From contig JAEZQY010000008.1 of the NCBI GenBank assembly GCA_023441055.1, positions 248,001-312,000 on the forward strand: a DNA stretch of 64,000 nt, given 5' to 3'. The DNA comes from Bacillota bacterium (GTDB lineage Bacteria; Bacillota; Bacilli; Paenibacillales; UBA4045). Positions within the stretch are counted from its first letter, which is position 1. Every line of letters begins with the position of its first letter. A program made the position numbers and the translations under genes. Shown piece by piece: positions 43,960-53,238 of the stretch. The notes under the pieces were generated by a model that made no database searches, had not been told where the DNA came from, and worked only from the letters and a program-made list of their open reading frames with translations.

Positions 43960-45260
43960 TGTCCCAGCTTCCTTTCCACAACGGCCTTCAGTTGTTCTTC
44001 CAGCGTCGCGATCGGAATCTCAGATACAATTGGAGCCAAGAAGCCGTAGATGATCAATTTCGTTGCTTCTTCTCTACTGATACCGCGTGACATCAGATAA
44101 TGCACTTGTTCCTGATTCACTTGGCCGACACTTGCAGCATGACCCGCAGTAACTTCGTCCTCATCAATCAGAAGCAGTGGGTTAGCATCTCCACGAGCTG
44201 TCGGGCTCAGCATCAATATGCGCTCTGTCTGCTCGCCATTGCAATGTGTAGCGCCCTTCTCAATCTTGGTAATCCCATTGATAATCGCGGTCGAAGAGTC
44301 GCGCATAACAGCGCGTGTACTCATGTCGCTGTTGGAACTCTTACCGAAGTGAATCGCTCGAGTCGTAATATTCAGCTTCTGTTCGCCAGTTCCAACACAG
44401 ATCACTCTGGCATCCGATGATGAGCCATTACCGCGAAGCACAGATGTCGTATCCGACATGCTGTCACCCTGGTTCATCTCCCCGATCACCCAATCGATAC
44501 GCGCATCCGCTTCGAGCACCGCTCTGCGGTAGCACAAGTTGGTTACGGAATGTCCCAGATCGTGAACGGAACAGAATTGCACATACGCACCAGGCTTGGC
44601 GAACACCTCTACGATCCCATTATGCACAAGCTTGCCATCGGATTGACCACCTGCATAGTGATCAACGTAGGTTACCTTGCTATTCGCTTCCGCGATAATT
44701 AATACGTGCGGAGCGAACACAGCGGCAGAGTCACCCGTATAGAACAAGGCGTGGAATGGAATATCAACCTCTACATTCTTGGGAACGTATAGGAATACAC
44801 CACCACTCCAAGCAGCCGTATGAAGCGCGGTAACCTTATTCTCATCAAGTGCGACAGCTTGCATGAAGTGCTTCTGAACAAGCTCACTATGCTCAGTCAG
44901 CGCAGTAGATAAATCGGTGAAGATTACACCTTGTTGACTTAATTCTTCTGGCAGTGAACGGAACACAACAGCGGAGTTGTGCTGTACGATCGTCTGCGAT
45001 TGTACATCCTCCTGCAGCATTGACCGCAGCTGGTCAGGCAGTTCACTAATCTCACTGACCCGCGCATCCGTTGAGTAAGTCCCGTAATCCTCTGTTGCCC
45101 AACGTTCAATTCTGGTCTTCTCCAGCTTAGGCAGCTCAAGCTGCTGCGCAGCTTCCAATGCTTGCTGACGAAGCGATATCATCCAATCCGGTTCCCTTAA
45201 TTCCTTCGATAGCGTCTCAATGGAATTACGATCTACCGGGAGAACAGTTTGTATAGTCAT
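43956..45260 (-). CDS. sufD: Fe-S cluster assembly protein SufD
   Basis: A 434-aa SufD, the SufB paralogue in the SufBCD complex. Family segments include FLYVPKNVEVDIPFHALFYT, TAVMRDSSTAIINGITKIEKGA-like core (with STRAVM) and RGISREEATKLIIYGFLAPI. I use the ATG at 45258-45260 (MTIQTVLPVD), 6 bases after GGAGGAG. It lies between sufC and sufS with tight spacing. Confidence 0.95.
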   Translation of the reverse strand: MTIQTVLPVDRNSIETLSKELREPDWMISLRQQALEAAQQLELPKLEKTRIERWATEDYGTYSTDARVSEISELPDQLRSMLQEDVQSQTIVQHNSAVVFRSLPEELSQQGVIFTDLSTALTEHSELVQKHFMQAVALDENKVTALHTAAWSGGVFLYVPKNVEVDIPFHALFYTGDSAAVFAPHVLIIAEANSKVTYVDHYAGGQSDGKLVHNGIVEVFAKPGAYVQFCSVHDLGHSVTNLCYRRAVLEADARIDWVIGEMNQGDSMSDTTSVLRGNGSSSDARVICVGTGEQKLNITTRAIHFGKSSNSDMSTRAVMRDSSTAIINGITKIEKGATHCNGEQTERILMLSPTARGDANPLLLIDEDEVTAGHAASVGQVNQEQVHYLMSRGISREEATKLIIYGFLAPIVSEIPIATLEEQLKAVVERKLGQ

Positions 45261-45296
45261 GTCTATCTCCTCCAAGTTTAGTCGTAGATCGATGGA

Positions 45297-46136
45297 TCAA
45301 TATTGCGGCGCTCTCGTATTCATAGGAACTTTGAATTCTTCCTTCGCTTCGTTGCCTACTGTCTCATCTTCAATGCCCAGCTCTTCCTTAATCCACTCAT
45401 AGCCTTCTGCTTCCAGACGCTTAGCCAGCTCAGGACCGCCGGATTTCACGATGCGTCCTTGCATCATAACATGCACATAATCAGGCGTTACGTAGTTAAG
45501 CAACCGCTGATAGTGCGTAATAATTAAGAAGGAACGGCTTTCGCTTCTCATCGCGTTCACACCGGCCGCGACAATCTTCAATGCGTCAATATCCAGACCG
45601 GAGTCAATTTCGTCAAGAATCGCCAGCTTCGGCTCCAGCATCATCATCTGCAGAATCTCATTGCGCTTCTTCTCTCCGCCTGAGAAGCCTTCATTCAGAT
45701 AGCGATGCATAAACTGTGGATCCATCTCCAACGCTGACATCTGCTTCTCCATCAGGCGAATGAACTTGATTAGTGAAATCTCATTGCCTTCACCGCGGCG
45801 CACATTGATCGCGCTGCGCAGGAAGTCCGAATTCGTGACGCCGGATATCTCACTTGGATATTGCATAGCGAGGAACAGACCAGCACGAGCGCGCTCGTCC
45901 ACTTCCATCTCCAACAGATCCTCACCGTTAAAATCGATTCCGCCATTCGTAATTTCATACTTGGGATGACCCATTAATGCAGAAGCTAATGTGCTCTTGC
46001 CAGTCCCGTTAGGTCCCATAATGGCATGCACTTCTCCGCCCTTGATTTCCAGGTTAACGCCCTTCAAAATTTCCTTACCCTCGATAGTCGCCTTCAGGTT
46101 GTCTATCGTAAAGTGCAGTGTTTCACTCATTGCCAT
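45297..46136 (-). CDS. sufC: SufC ATPase
   Basis: A 279-aa ABC-type ATPase that powers the SufBCD scaffold. Walker A is GPNGTGKSTLASALMG, the signature is EGFSGGEKKRNEILQ, and Walker B is LAILDEIDSGLDID. The start is either the ATG at 46136 (MAMSETLHF), only 4 bases after GAGG, or the ATG two codons later (46130), which is 10 bases away. It is the first gene of sufCDSUB. Confidence 0.95.
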   Translation of the reverse strand: MAMSETLHFTIDNLKATIEGKEILKGVNLEIKGGEVHAIMGPNGTGKSTLASALMGHPKYEITNGGIDFNGEDLLEMEVDERARAGLFLAMQYPSEISGVTNSDFLRSAINVRRGEGNEISLIKFIRLMEKQMSALEMDPQFMHRYLNEGFSGGEKKRNEILQMMMLEPKLAILDEIDSGLDIDALKIVAAGVNAMRSESRSFLIITHYQRLLNYVTPDYVHVMMQGRIVKSGGPELAKRLEAEGYEWIKEELGIEDETVGNEAKEEFKVPMNTRAPQY

Positions 46137-46492
46137 ACATCCTCTCTTTGTCTGTACTCCGATTAAGATTAACAATAGTTTTAATTGGAGTTTCTTTTAT
46201 CTTATAATAATTCTAAACCATTCTCAACCCATTCTCAACGAATACTTTTATTATACCCTAACCGTACCAAACAAAAAAGGGCATATCACGGCTTGTAAAC
46301 ATATTTCTACACAATGATCCTTTAGCCCTTAGTTCCAATTTGCCCTATTATGAGTATCTCCATCATTTTATTTCAATTCTTAATCATGGAGTTGCTTCTC
46401 TAAATGGACTTATGCCTTTGTTTTTCCTATACTAAGAGATGTGCATGCTGCGTATCTAGAGAATTCGATCACAGAAACGAGGAAGAACACGC
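46137..46492. other. Intergenic region between sufC and mtnA
   Basis: The region is AT-rich and holds the divergent control signals of the two operons. Besides the suf elements, TGGACT (46405-46410) and TATACT (46428-46433), 17 bases apart, form a plausible mtnA promoter. I looked for a SAM (S-box) riboswitch, which precedes mtnA in some Bacillales, and saw none. No further gene is supported. Confidence 0.4.
46218..46255 (-). promoter_or_regulatory. Candidate suf promoter with tandem 11-bp repeats
   Basis: On the minus strand TATAAT (46250-46255) is followed by two exact copies of GTTGAGAATGG (46218-46239), i.e. around +4 to +25 of the predicted transcript, with a third AGAAT about one helical turn on (46210-46214). 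The position suits an operator. The -35 is poor and the binding protein is unknown. Confidence 0.35.
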
Positions 46493-47608
46493 ATGAATAA
46501 TGATGCTATGCAAGATTCGACAACACCCCATACGGAGCTGCAATCACTGATCTGGACCGGAGAAGCGCTGAACCTGCTTGATCAGCGACTGCTACCGGAG
46601 GATATTGTCTATCTCCCCCTATCGACCGTTCAAGAGATCTGGGAGGCGATTCGGCAGCTTAAGGTACGCGGAGCTCCTGCGATCGGTATTGCTGCGGCAT
46701 ACGGTGTGTATTTGGGAATACGCGAATTCACACCGGCGCCAGCCGATACACCCACTCAGCAGAACGAGCAATTTCTGATGAAGCTCTATCAAATTATAGA
46801 TGAATTGGCAACATCGCGACCTACTGCCGTCAATCTCTTCTGGGCATTAGATAGGCTGAAGCATATCGGCCAGCAAGCGATATCAGCAGGACATTCGCTA
46901 GCTGACGTCAAGTCGGCCCTGCTGGAGGAAGCGATCCTCATTCATCGCGAGGATGAGGAGACCAACCGCCGAATCGGAGAGCATGCACTTTCCCTATTCC
47001 GTGAAGGTATGGGCGTCCTAACACACTGCAACGCAGGTGGGCTGGCAACCGCCCGTTATGGGACCGCGCTTGCGCCAATTTACCTCGCCCATAGTCAAGG
47101 TATGAACCTGAAGGTGTTCGCAGATGAGACCAGACCGGTGCTGCAAGGTGCCCGATTGACCGCATTCGAGCTCATGCAGGCAGGTGTCGATGTGACACTG
47201 ATCTGTGACAATATGGCTGGCATGATCATGGCCAAGGGCTGGGTGCAGGCCGTAATCGTAGGAACAGATCGCGTAGCCGCCAACGGGGATGTAGCGAACA
47301 AGATTGGAACGTATTCGGTGGCCGTGCTTGCTAAGGCGCATAATATTCCCTTCTATGTAGCCTGTCCGATCTCCACCATCGATATCTCTACACCTTCGGG
47401 TGATCAAATCCCGATTGAGGAGCGCGATGAGCGAGAAGTCACCGAGGGCTTCGGCAAGCGTACAGCACCGCAGGGCGTAAAGGTATACAATCCAGCATTC
47501 GATATCACACCGCACGAGTTAGTCACTGCGATTATTACGGAGCGAGGCATCATTCGTCCACCTTATTCGGATAGCTTGAAGCAGCTAATTGGCGGTGAAG
47601 CGCAGTGA
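46493..47608 (+). CDS. mtnA: Methylthioribose-1-phosphate isomerase
   Basis: A 371-aa enzyme of methionine salvage that converts 5-methylthioribose-1-phosphate to the ribulose form. The catalytic Cys lies in VLTHCNAGGLAT and the Asp in VGTDRVAANGDVANKIG, with VRGAPAIGIAAAYG near the N-terminus, distinguishing it from eIF2B-like relatives. GAGGAAG precedes the ATG. No other salvage gene (mtnK, mtnW) is nearby. It overlaps the next gene by four bases. Confidence 0.93.
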   Translation: MNNDAMQDSTTPHTELQSLIWTGEALNLLDQRLLPEDIVYLPLSTVQEIWEAIRQLKVRGAPAIGIAAAYGVYLGIREFTPAPADTPTQQNEQFLMKLYQIIDELATSRPTAVNLFWALDRLKHIGQQAISAGHSLADVKSALLEEAILIHREDEETNRRIGEHALSLFREGMGVLTHCNAGGLATARYGTALAPIYLAHSQGMNLKVFADETRPVLQGARLTAFELMQAGVDVTLICDNMAGMIMAKGWVQAVIVGTDRVAANGDVANKIGTYSVAVLAKAHNIPFYVACPISTIDISTPSGDQIPIEERDEREVTEGFGKRTAPQGVKVYNPAFDITPHELVTAIITERGIIRPPYSDSLKQLIGGEAQ

Positions 47609-48120
47609 CCGATTCCAGCATTGATTCTTCTAAGAAGAATGGGTATTTGTTCTCGGTTGATGTATTTATCGAGGGCGAGACGAATGGCATCGCGCTTGAG
47701 AAGCTGCTGCAGCTGCTCAACAGCTCGGAGTTAATTGACTTTCGTATTAACAAGGGGATTAATCTCGGCCAAGTCATCGAGGCTGCAGTGTCGCTATCGG
47801 ACAGCAATAAGACCAAGGATAAACCTCCGTCCAAGCCAGGTTCCACTGTCAGAACGCCTCCCACAGTCGCTAAAAAGGATTCGAAGAAGAATATAGAGCA
47901 TAAACAGCAATATACAGCGATTATCGATCAAATTGAGCAATACAGGACCAATAATGCGTTGGTGCGCCTGTCGATACTTAAGGGAAAGGGAGTCACTATG
48001 AACCTGCCTTGCCGCATTCTGAATTGTGATCTGGATTCGGGCAACATCACGGTTTATCATGTGGACGAGAAGAAGGTATACACCTTCCAGATTAACGAAA
48101 TTGAAGACCTGCAAGCTTAA
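47605..48120 (+). CDS. Unknown protein coupled to mtnA
   Basis: A 171-aa soluble protein that I do not recognise. The first ~75 residues are a mixed alpha/beta segment (YLFSVDVFIEGETNGIALEK onward), then a Lys/Pro-rich linker (~80-105), then a beta-rich C-terminus (VTMNLPCRILNCDLDSGNIT onward) that could be a small barrel. It starts at a GTG overlapping the mtnA stop (GTGA), so it is translationally coupled. Base composition matches its neighbours and it ends at a strong terminator, so it is probably real. Confidence 0.65.
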   Translation: MTDSSIDSSKKNGYLFSVDVFIEGETNGIALEKLLQLLNSSELIDFRINKGINLGQVIEAAVSLSDSNKTKDKPPSKPGSTVRTPPTVAKKDSKKNIEHKQQYTAIIDQIEQYRTNNALVRLSILKGKGVTMNLPCRILNCDLDSGNITVYHVDEKKVYTFQINEIEDLQA

Positions 48121-48130
48121 GCATCCACAT

Positions 48131-48172
48131 CTAATAAAGCTTCGCTCCCGACAAGGAGCGAAGCTTTATTAG
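48131..48172. terminator. Bidirectional terminator between mtnA unit and GGDEF-EAL gene
   Basis: A perfect 18-bp stem (48131-48148 with 48155-48172) with a 6-base loop lies between two convergent genes; the stem includes the stop codon of the minus-strand gene. A- and T-rich outer stems serve both directions. Confidence 0.85.
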
Positions 48173-49959
48173 CGATTTCGAATCCAATCCGCCAACATGG
48201 ACGCGTTCATCGGCTTGCTGTAGACGTAGCCTTGGATATCGAAGCATTGATGCTGCTCCAGGAAGCGAAGCTGATCCTCATTCTCCACACCTTCGGCGAT
48301 TACCTTCAGGCCCATATGACGCGCCATCGCAATGATCGTCTCGACAAGCTGCGCATCATTGCGATCCGTCATAATATCGCGTACGAATGAGCGGTCGATC
48401 TTCAATCTGGATATCGGGAATCTGCGAAGATAGCTTAGCGAGCTGTATCCTGTGCCGAAGTCATCAATACAGATCTCTACTCCTAGCTCCTTAAGCTCAT
48501 GGAACACTTCACCCGCATAATCCGAGTCTGAATTCACACTCTCTGTGATCTCAAGCTCGAGCAGATCCGGCCGAAGTCCTGTCTCCTCCAGAATTTGACG
48601 AATGCGTTCAGTCAGATTGGGCTGTAGAAATTGACGGACAGACAAATTCACTGAGACCGGGAATTCGGGCAGCCCAGCACGGTGCCACGCAACAGCCTGT
48701 CTGCAGGCGGCTTCGATTACACTGTCCCCTATTGGGATGATCATGCCATTCTCTTCGGCGAGCGCAATAAATTCACCAGGCATAATCAATCCTCGCTTAG
48801 GATGATTCCAGCGAATCAGACCCTCAACGCCAATGCATTCTCCAGTCAGACTGTTCATCTGAGGCTGATAATACAGCTCGAATTCCTGATTCTGAATCGC
48901 CTTGCGAAGCTCAGCCTCCAGCGTTAGACGATCTAGCGTCCCTCTCTCCATGGCAACCGAATAGAATTGATAATTATTGCGTCCGAGCTCCTTAGCTCTG
49001 GATAAGGCGATGTCGGCAAACTTCATTAATTCATCGGCGTCCGTATGCTGTTGACCGTTCATTGCGATCCCGATGGACATCGTCAGTGTGAGGTTATAGC
49101 TCTGACATTCGAAGGTCGGTTCGAGTGCCGCTTGAATGTCCTGTGCAAGCGATTTGACATTGTCCTCATCTCCCGCGTCTGTATAGAAGACAGCGAATTC
49201 ATCCCCCTCCATACGGGCGAGGACATCATGCGAGGTTACACAGCGACTCAATCGCTCTGCCACCTGTAGGAGCAGCATATTGCCCACATCATGTCCGAAT
49301 GAATCATTGAACAGCTTGAATCGATCTATATCTAGAATGAAAATCGCAATGGTGCTCTTATTCTTATCGGCGAGATACAAGGCGCTCTCCAATTGTTCAC
49401 GGAAGTATCTACGGTTCGGTATGCCAGTCATATCGTCATAGTAAGCCATATGATTGATTCGTTCTAGAGCGCGTTTGTTGCCTGTTATATCCTGACACAT
49501 CAAGGCAACGGATTGTACCTCAGAGCCATCATGCGACTTTATTGGTAGTGCGGATATTTGGAGCTCAAGCTTAAACCCATCCGCGCTAAGAATGCCCGCT
49601 TCGAAGGATTGCGCCACGCCCTTGAATGCTTGTTGGTAGTGGATTAATGCTTTCCTGCGGTCCTCTTCCACGACGATAGCGTCAAATGGCATGTCGCGCA
49701 TGTGATCATCCGTATACCCGGTGAGTTGTCTTGCCATCGCATTCATACTCTCAAATTTGCCTTGGCGGTTCCAGACCGCAACTGCCTGCGGGTTCATCTC
49801 GAACATCGCGTGAAGCAATTGGCGCGCATCAGCCAGTTGCTGCTTCAGTGCCACCCGAGCGACCTCATTGTTCCTCGTCACCAATTTCAACACTCTTAGA
49901 ATGGGAGCGGACCATCTGAATTTCAACATGAGTCGATCCGCCAGGCTGCGATTATTCAC
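48169..49959 (-). CDS. PAS-GGDEF-EAL cyclic di-GMP protein
   Basis: A 596-aa protein. A PAS domain covers ~50-165 (AVWNRQGKFESMNAMARQLT), a GGDEF domain ~175-335 and an EAL domain ~345-590. The GGDEF motif reads MEGDEF (first Gly replaced by Glu). The EAL motif reads VEGLIRW, with the remaining catalytic segments intact: LELEITES, IDDFGTGYSSLSYL, LKIDRSFV and AEGVE. It therefore looks like an active phosphodiesterase with a questionable cyclase half. The start is a GTG after AGGAGGGG. There is no transmembrane segment; an N-terminal region of ~45 residues is basic. Confidence 0.92.
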   Translation of the reverse strand: MNNRSLADRLMLKFRWSAPILRVLKLVTRNNEVARVALKQQLADARQLLHAMFEMNPQAVAVWNRQGKFESMNAMARQLTGYTDDHMRDMPFDAIVVEEDRRKALIHYQQAFKGVAQSFEAGILSADGFKLELQISALPIKSHDGSEVQSVALMCQDITGNKRALERINHMAYYDDMTGIPNRRYFREQLESALYLADKNKSTIAIFILDIDRFKLFNDSFGHDVGNMLLLQVAERLSRCVTSHDVLARMEGDEFAVFYTDAGDEDNVKSLAQDIQAALEPTFECQSYNLTLTMSIGIAMNGQQHTDADELMKFADIALSRAKELGRNNYQFYSVAMERGTLDRLTLEAELRKAIQNQEFELYYQPQMNSLTGECIGVEGLIRWNHPKRGLIMPGEFIALAEENGMIIPIGDSVIEAACRQAVAWHRAGLPEFPVSVNLSVRQFLQPNLTERIRQILEETGLRPDLLELEITESVNSDSDYAGEVFHELKELGVEICIDDFGTGYSSLSYLRRFPISRLKIDRSFVRDIMTDRNDAQLVETIIAMARHMGLKVIAEGVENEDQLRFLEQHQCFDIQGYVYSKPMNASMLADWIRNR

Positions 49960-50037
49960 TCTGCCCCTCCTACAAACATTCGTTACCTAATACTAACACA
50001 TTACTAAACAAATCTACATAATATTTGTCGAATGTTG

Positions 50038-50409
50038 TCAATTCTTACGAATAGAAACCAGCAAACAAATCCATCCCGCCAAGAAAGCAAAGCCGCCAAT
50101 CGGTGTTATCGCGCCAAGCCACTTCATCCCTGTCATAACTAGCACATATAAGCTTCCGCTGAAGATCACAATTCCAATATTAAACAATCGGCTCGCATAT
50201 CGAATTGTCCGTCGCTCACCAATATGCATACTAGCAAACGCTACAATAAACAACCCAATCGCATGATACATCTGATAATCAGTGGCGGTCTGATAGGTGG
50301 ACATCAGATCAGCAGAAATCCGATCTTTCACCATATGAGCGCCGAATGCGCCAAACGCGACAGACAGAAAAGCATGGATAGCACCTGTTATGAAAGCGAT
50401 TCTATGCAT
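50038..50409 (-). CDS. DUF423 membrane protein (YwdK-like)
   Basis: A 123-aa protein with four hydrophobic helices. It has the DUF423 features GAFGAHMVKDRIS near the N-terminus, YQTATDYQMYHAIGLF, and MTGMKWLGAITPIGGFAFLAGW near the end. AAGGAG precedes the ATG. The function of the family is unknown. It is separated from its neighbours by non-coding stretches and is likely transcribed alone. Confidence 0.85.
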   Translation of the reverse strand: MHRIAFITGAIHAFLSVAFGAFGAHMVKDRISADLMSTYQTATDYQMYHAIGLFIVAFASMHIGERRTIRYASRLFNIGIVIFSGSLYVLVMTGMKWLGAITPIGGFAFLAGWICLLVSIRKN

Positions 50410-50518
50410 AGTAATATTCTCCTTATATAAACTTCACAGCTAATAGCACTATCATAGCGGATCATAATTGAGTTGGGCAAATGATAAATTCGCGAACGAC
50501 TAGCGGAGCAGGCTTCGC

Positions 50519-50546
50519 ACATAACCGCAATTGCGTTGAATACAAT
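50519..50546 (+). promoter_or_regulatory. Possible sigma-E promoter of yhbH
   Basis: AATACAAT (50539-50546) matches seven of eight bases of the sigma-E -10 (CATACAAT), and ACATAAC (50519-50525) lies 13 bases upstream as a partial -35. B. subtilis yhbH is under sigma-E, which makes the match more credible, but the -35 is weak. Confidence 0.3.
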
Positions 50547-50593
50547 GAATAGGAGAGCAATAGTGGCGATCATCAACCAGGAGGGGCCCGCCT

Positions 50594-51754
50594 ATGAATC
50601 ATAGAAGCTTTATCGTATCGCGAGAGGATTGGTCGCTGCATCGCAAGGGCTATCAGGATCAGCAGCGCCATGAGCATAAAGTCCGCGAAGCCATTAAGCA
50701 GAATCTGCCTGATCTGATTACCGAGGAGAGCATCATCGTCTCCGATGGCAAGCAAGTCGTGAAGGTGCCGATCCGCAGCCTGGATGAGTACCATTTTCGA
50801 TATAACCTTCAGAAGTCCAAGCATGTCGGTCAGGGCGACGGCGATAGCCAGGTCGGCGATGTGCTTGGTGTAGATCCAGCTCCCTCTCAATCAGCAGGGA
50901 AGGGCAAGGGGGATGGCGCTGGTGATCAAGCGGGGGATGATGTTTATGAGACGGAGATACGACTGGATGCGCTGGAGGAAATTCTGTTCGAGGACCTGAA
51001 GCTTCCTAACCTTGCTCGCAAGGAGCAGGATCAGATTGTGATCACCGACATTCGCTTCAATGATATTCGCAAGAAGGGGATGATGTCCAATCTTGATAAG
51101 AAACGGACGATTCTGGAGAATTTGCGCCGCAATGCGCTGAACCGCAATCCTGGCATCGGCGGCATAACCCCGGAGGATCTGCGTTATAAGACGTGGGAGA
51201 CCATAGAAAAGCCGCAATCGAGCGCAGTGATCTTAGCAATGATGGATGTGTCGGGGTCGATGGGATCGTTCGAGAAATATTGCGCCAGAAGCTTCTACTT
51301 CTGGGTTGTTCGCTTCTTGCGGAGCAAGTATCAGAATGTCGAGATTGTGTTCATCGCGCACCACACTGAGGCTAAGGAGGTTAGCGAGGATGAATTCTTC
51401 CATCGCGGCGAGAGCGGCGGTACGATCTGCTCCTCCGCCTATCGCAAGGCGCTGGATATCATCGAGGAGCGCTATCCGCCCAGCCGTCATAATCTGTATC
51501 CCTTTCATTTCTCAGACGGGGATAATCTGTCCTCTGACAACGAGCGCTGCCTAAAGCTGCTTCAAGAGCTTCTAGAGATGTCCAACATGTTCGGCTACAG
51601 CGAGGTCAATCCGTACAATCGCAATAGCACGCTGATGTCCGCCTACCGCAACTTCAAGCACCCTAGCTTCCGCACCTGCCTCATCCGCGAGAAGGCCGAG
51701 GTGTACCAGGCGCTGAAGACATTCTTCTCAGAGGACGCCGTCGTGACCGGGTAA
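50594..51754 (+). CDS. yhbH: Sporulation protein YhbH (DUF444)
   Basis: A 386-aa protein of the DUF444/YeaH family. It has a von Willebrand-like fold with the MIDAS motif DVSGSMG and downstream FIAHHTEAKEVSEDEFFHRG and SGGTICSSAYRKALDI. A Gly/Asp-rich linker lies near residues 75-110. CAGGAGGGG precedes the ATG. In Bacillales and enterobacteria this family works with PrkA (YeaG) and SpoVR (YcgB); spoVR follows 92 bases downstream here and prkA is 5 kb away. Confidence 0.93.
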   Translation: MNHRSFIVSREDWSLHRKGYQDQQRHEHKVREAIKQNLPDLITEESIIVSDGKQVVKVPIRSLDEYHFRYNLQKSKHVGQGDGDSQVGDVLGVDPAPSQSAGKGKGDGAGDQAGDDVYETEIRLDALEEILFEDLKLPNLARKEQDQIVITDIRFNDIRKKGMMSNLDKKRTILENLRRNALNRNPGIGGITPEDLRYKTWETIEKPQSSAVILAMMDVSGSMGSFEKYCARSFYFWVVRFLRSKYQNVEIVFIAHHTEAKEVSEDEFFHRGESGGTICSSAYRKALDIIEERYPPSRHNLYPFHFSDGDNLSSDNERCLKLLQELLEMSNMFGYSEVNPYNRNSTLMSAYRNFKHPSFRTCLIREKAEVYQALKTFFSEDAVVTG

Positions 51755-51765
51755 GCTTCCAACGT

Positions 51766-51836
51766 CTTAGGTGAAATGCTTTAAACTAAATGTAAGATTT
51801 AGAACGAACTATGAACAATAGGTTAGATCTGTTAGG
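51766..51836 (+). repeat. 71-bp repeat, copy 1, in the spoVR leader
   Basis: Aligns without gaps to 53451-53521 with 55 of 71 identical bases. The element begins CTTAGGTGAAAT and ends GATCTGTTAGG, where its last bases form the spoVR ribosome binding region. Confidence 0.75.
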
Positions 51837-51846
51837 AGCGATGCTT

Positions 51847-53235
51847 ATGACCGATAACGATATCCCTCAGCTCGAGGAGGCGATTGCCGAGATTACCCGA
51901 ATCGCATCTGATTTCGGCCTTGATTTCTTCCCCATGCGTTATGAGATCTGTCCGTCAGATATCATCTATACAGTTGGCGCCTACGGCATGCCCACCCGTT
52001 ATAGTCATTGGAGCTTCGGAAAATCATTCAATAGGATGCGTATGCAATATGAGCATGGACTAAGCAAGATCTATGAGCTTGTCATCAACTCCGACCCTTG
52101 CTATGCCTTCCTGCTAGATGGCAACTCGCTGATCCAGAACAAGCTTATTGTTGCGCATGTACTGGCACACAGCGACTTCTTCAAGAATAACTTCCGCTTC
52201 TCCGGCACGAATCGCGGCATGGTCGAGAGCATGTCCTCCTCTGCGGAGCGTATCAGACAGTATGAGATGGAGCATGGTGTAGATGCTGTGGAGAAGTTCA
52301 TTGATGCGGCGCTTGCGATGCAAGAGCATATCGATCCTTCTATTATTCGGCCCTATGGACTGGATAATGGCCGAGCGGAGCTTGTACGAAGTCAAGAAGA
52401 GAATAAACGCGCTAAGGAGCGGCGCACCCCCGGGCGATACGACGATCTCTGGCAGCTCGACGTGCAGAAGCAAGAAGAACCGCCAAACACCTCGGATTCA
52501 AGGGAGAAGCCTGTGCCTGCCAAGGACATCCTCTGGTTCATCGCCACGCATTCTCGCAGCCTCACTGCCTGGCAGCAGGATATACTCGGCATGATCAGGG
52601 AGGAGATGTATTACTTCTGGCCGCAGATGGAGACGAAGATCATGAACGAAGGCTGGGCCTCCTACTGGCATCTGCGCATCATACGTGAAATGGATCTAAC
52701 CGCAGAGGAAACGGTAGAGTTCGCTCGACTCAACGCTTCAGTCCTGCAGCCGTCTAGATATACCCTTAACCCTTATCATTTGGGACTGAAGATCTTCGAG
52801 GATATTGAGAAGCGATTCGGACGGGAGAAGCTGTTCGAGGTTCGTGAGCATGATATGGATACGTCCTTCATCCGGAATTATCTGACCAAGCAGCTTGTTG
52901 AGGACCTGGATCTGTACGTCTTCGAGAAGCAAGGGCCGGAATGGAAGATCACCGATACCGCGTGGGAGAATGTGCGTGAGCAGCTGATTCGTTCTCGTGT
53001 GAACGGTGGATTTCCTTATCTAATTGCTGTGGATGGGGATTATAACGAGGGCGGCGAGCTATTCATTCGCCACCAGTATGAAGAGATAGAGCTGGATCTC
53101 AAGTATGTGGAGCGGACGCTCCCTTACGTGCATCGCTTGTGGGGCAAATCTGTTCATCTGGAAACGAGAATCGAGGATAAGCCGGTAGTGTTCACCTATG
53201 ACGGGAAGAGCATGACGAGGAGGTTCCTAAGCTGA
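51847..53235 (+). CDS. spoVR: SpoVR family protein
   Basis: A 462-aa protein of the SpoVR/YcgB family, known to affect spore cortex formation in B. subtilis. Conserved segments include YEICPSDIIYTVGAYGMPTRYSHW, GKSFNRMRMQYEHGLSKIYELV, SDPCYAFLLDGNS, HVLAHSDFF, and MEDKIMNEGWASYWH-like (ETKIMNEGWASYWHLRIIRE). I start at the ATG 51847, 8 bases after AGGAG; the longer frame starts in the repeat. It follows yhbH on the same strand. The biochemical role is unknown. Confidence 0.93.
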   Translation: MTDNDIPQLEEAIAEITRIASDFGLDFFPMRYEICPSDIIYTVGAYGMPTRYSHWSFGKSFNRMRMQYEHGLSKIYELVINSDPCYAFLLDGNSLIQNKLIVAHVLAHSDFFKNNFRFSGTNRGMVESMSSSAERIRQYEMEHGVDAVEKFIDAALAMQEHIDPSIIRPYGLDNGRAELVRSQEENKRAKERRTPGRYDDLWQLDVQKQEEPPNTSDSREKPVPAKDILWFIATHSRSLTAWQQDILGMIREEMYYFWPQMETKIMNEGWASYWHLRIIREMDLTAEETVEFARLNASVLQPSRYTLNPYHLGLKIFEDIEKRFGREKLFEVREHDMDTSFIRNYLTKQLVEDLDLYVFEKQGPEWKITDTAWENVREQLIRSRVNGGFPYLIAVDGDYNEGGELFIRHQYEEIELDLKYVERTLPYVHRLWGKSVHLETRIEDKPVVFTYDGKSMTRRFLS

Positions 53236-53238
53236 TAA

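Noticed and set aside
46256..46492. SAM riboswitch upstream of mtnA
   Set aside because: I searched for the S-box core and its terminator and found neither.
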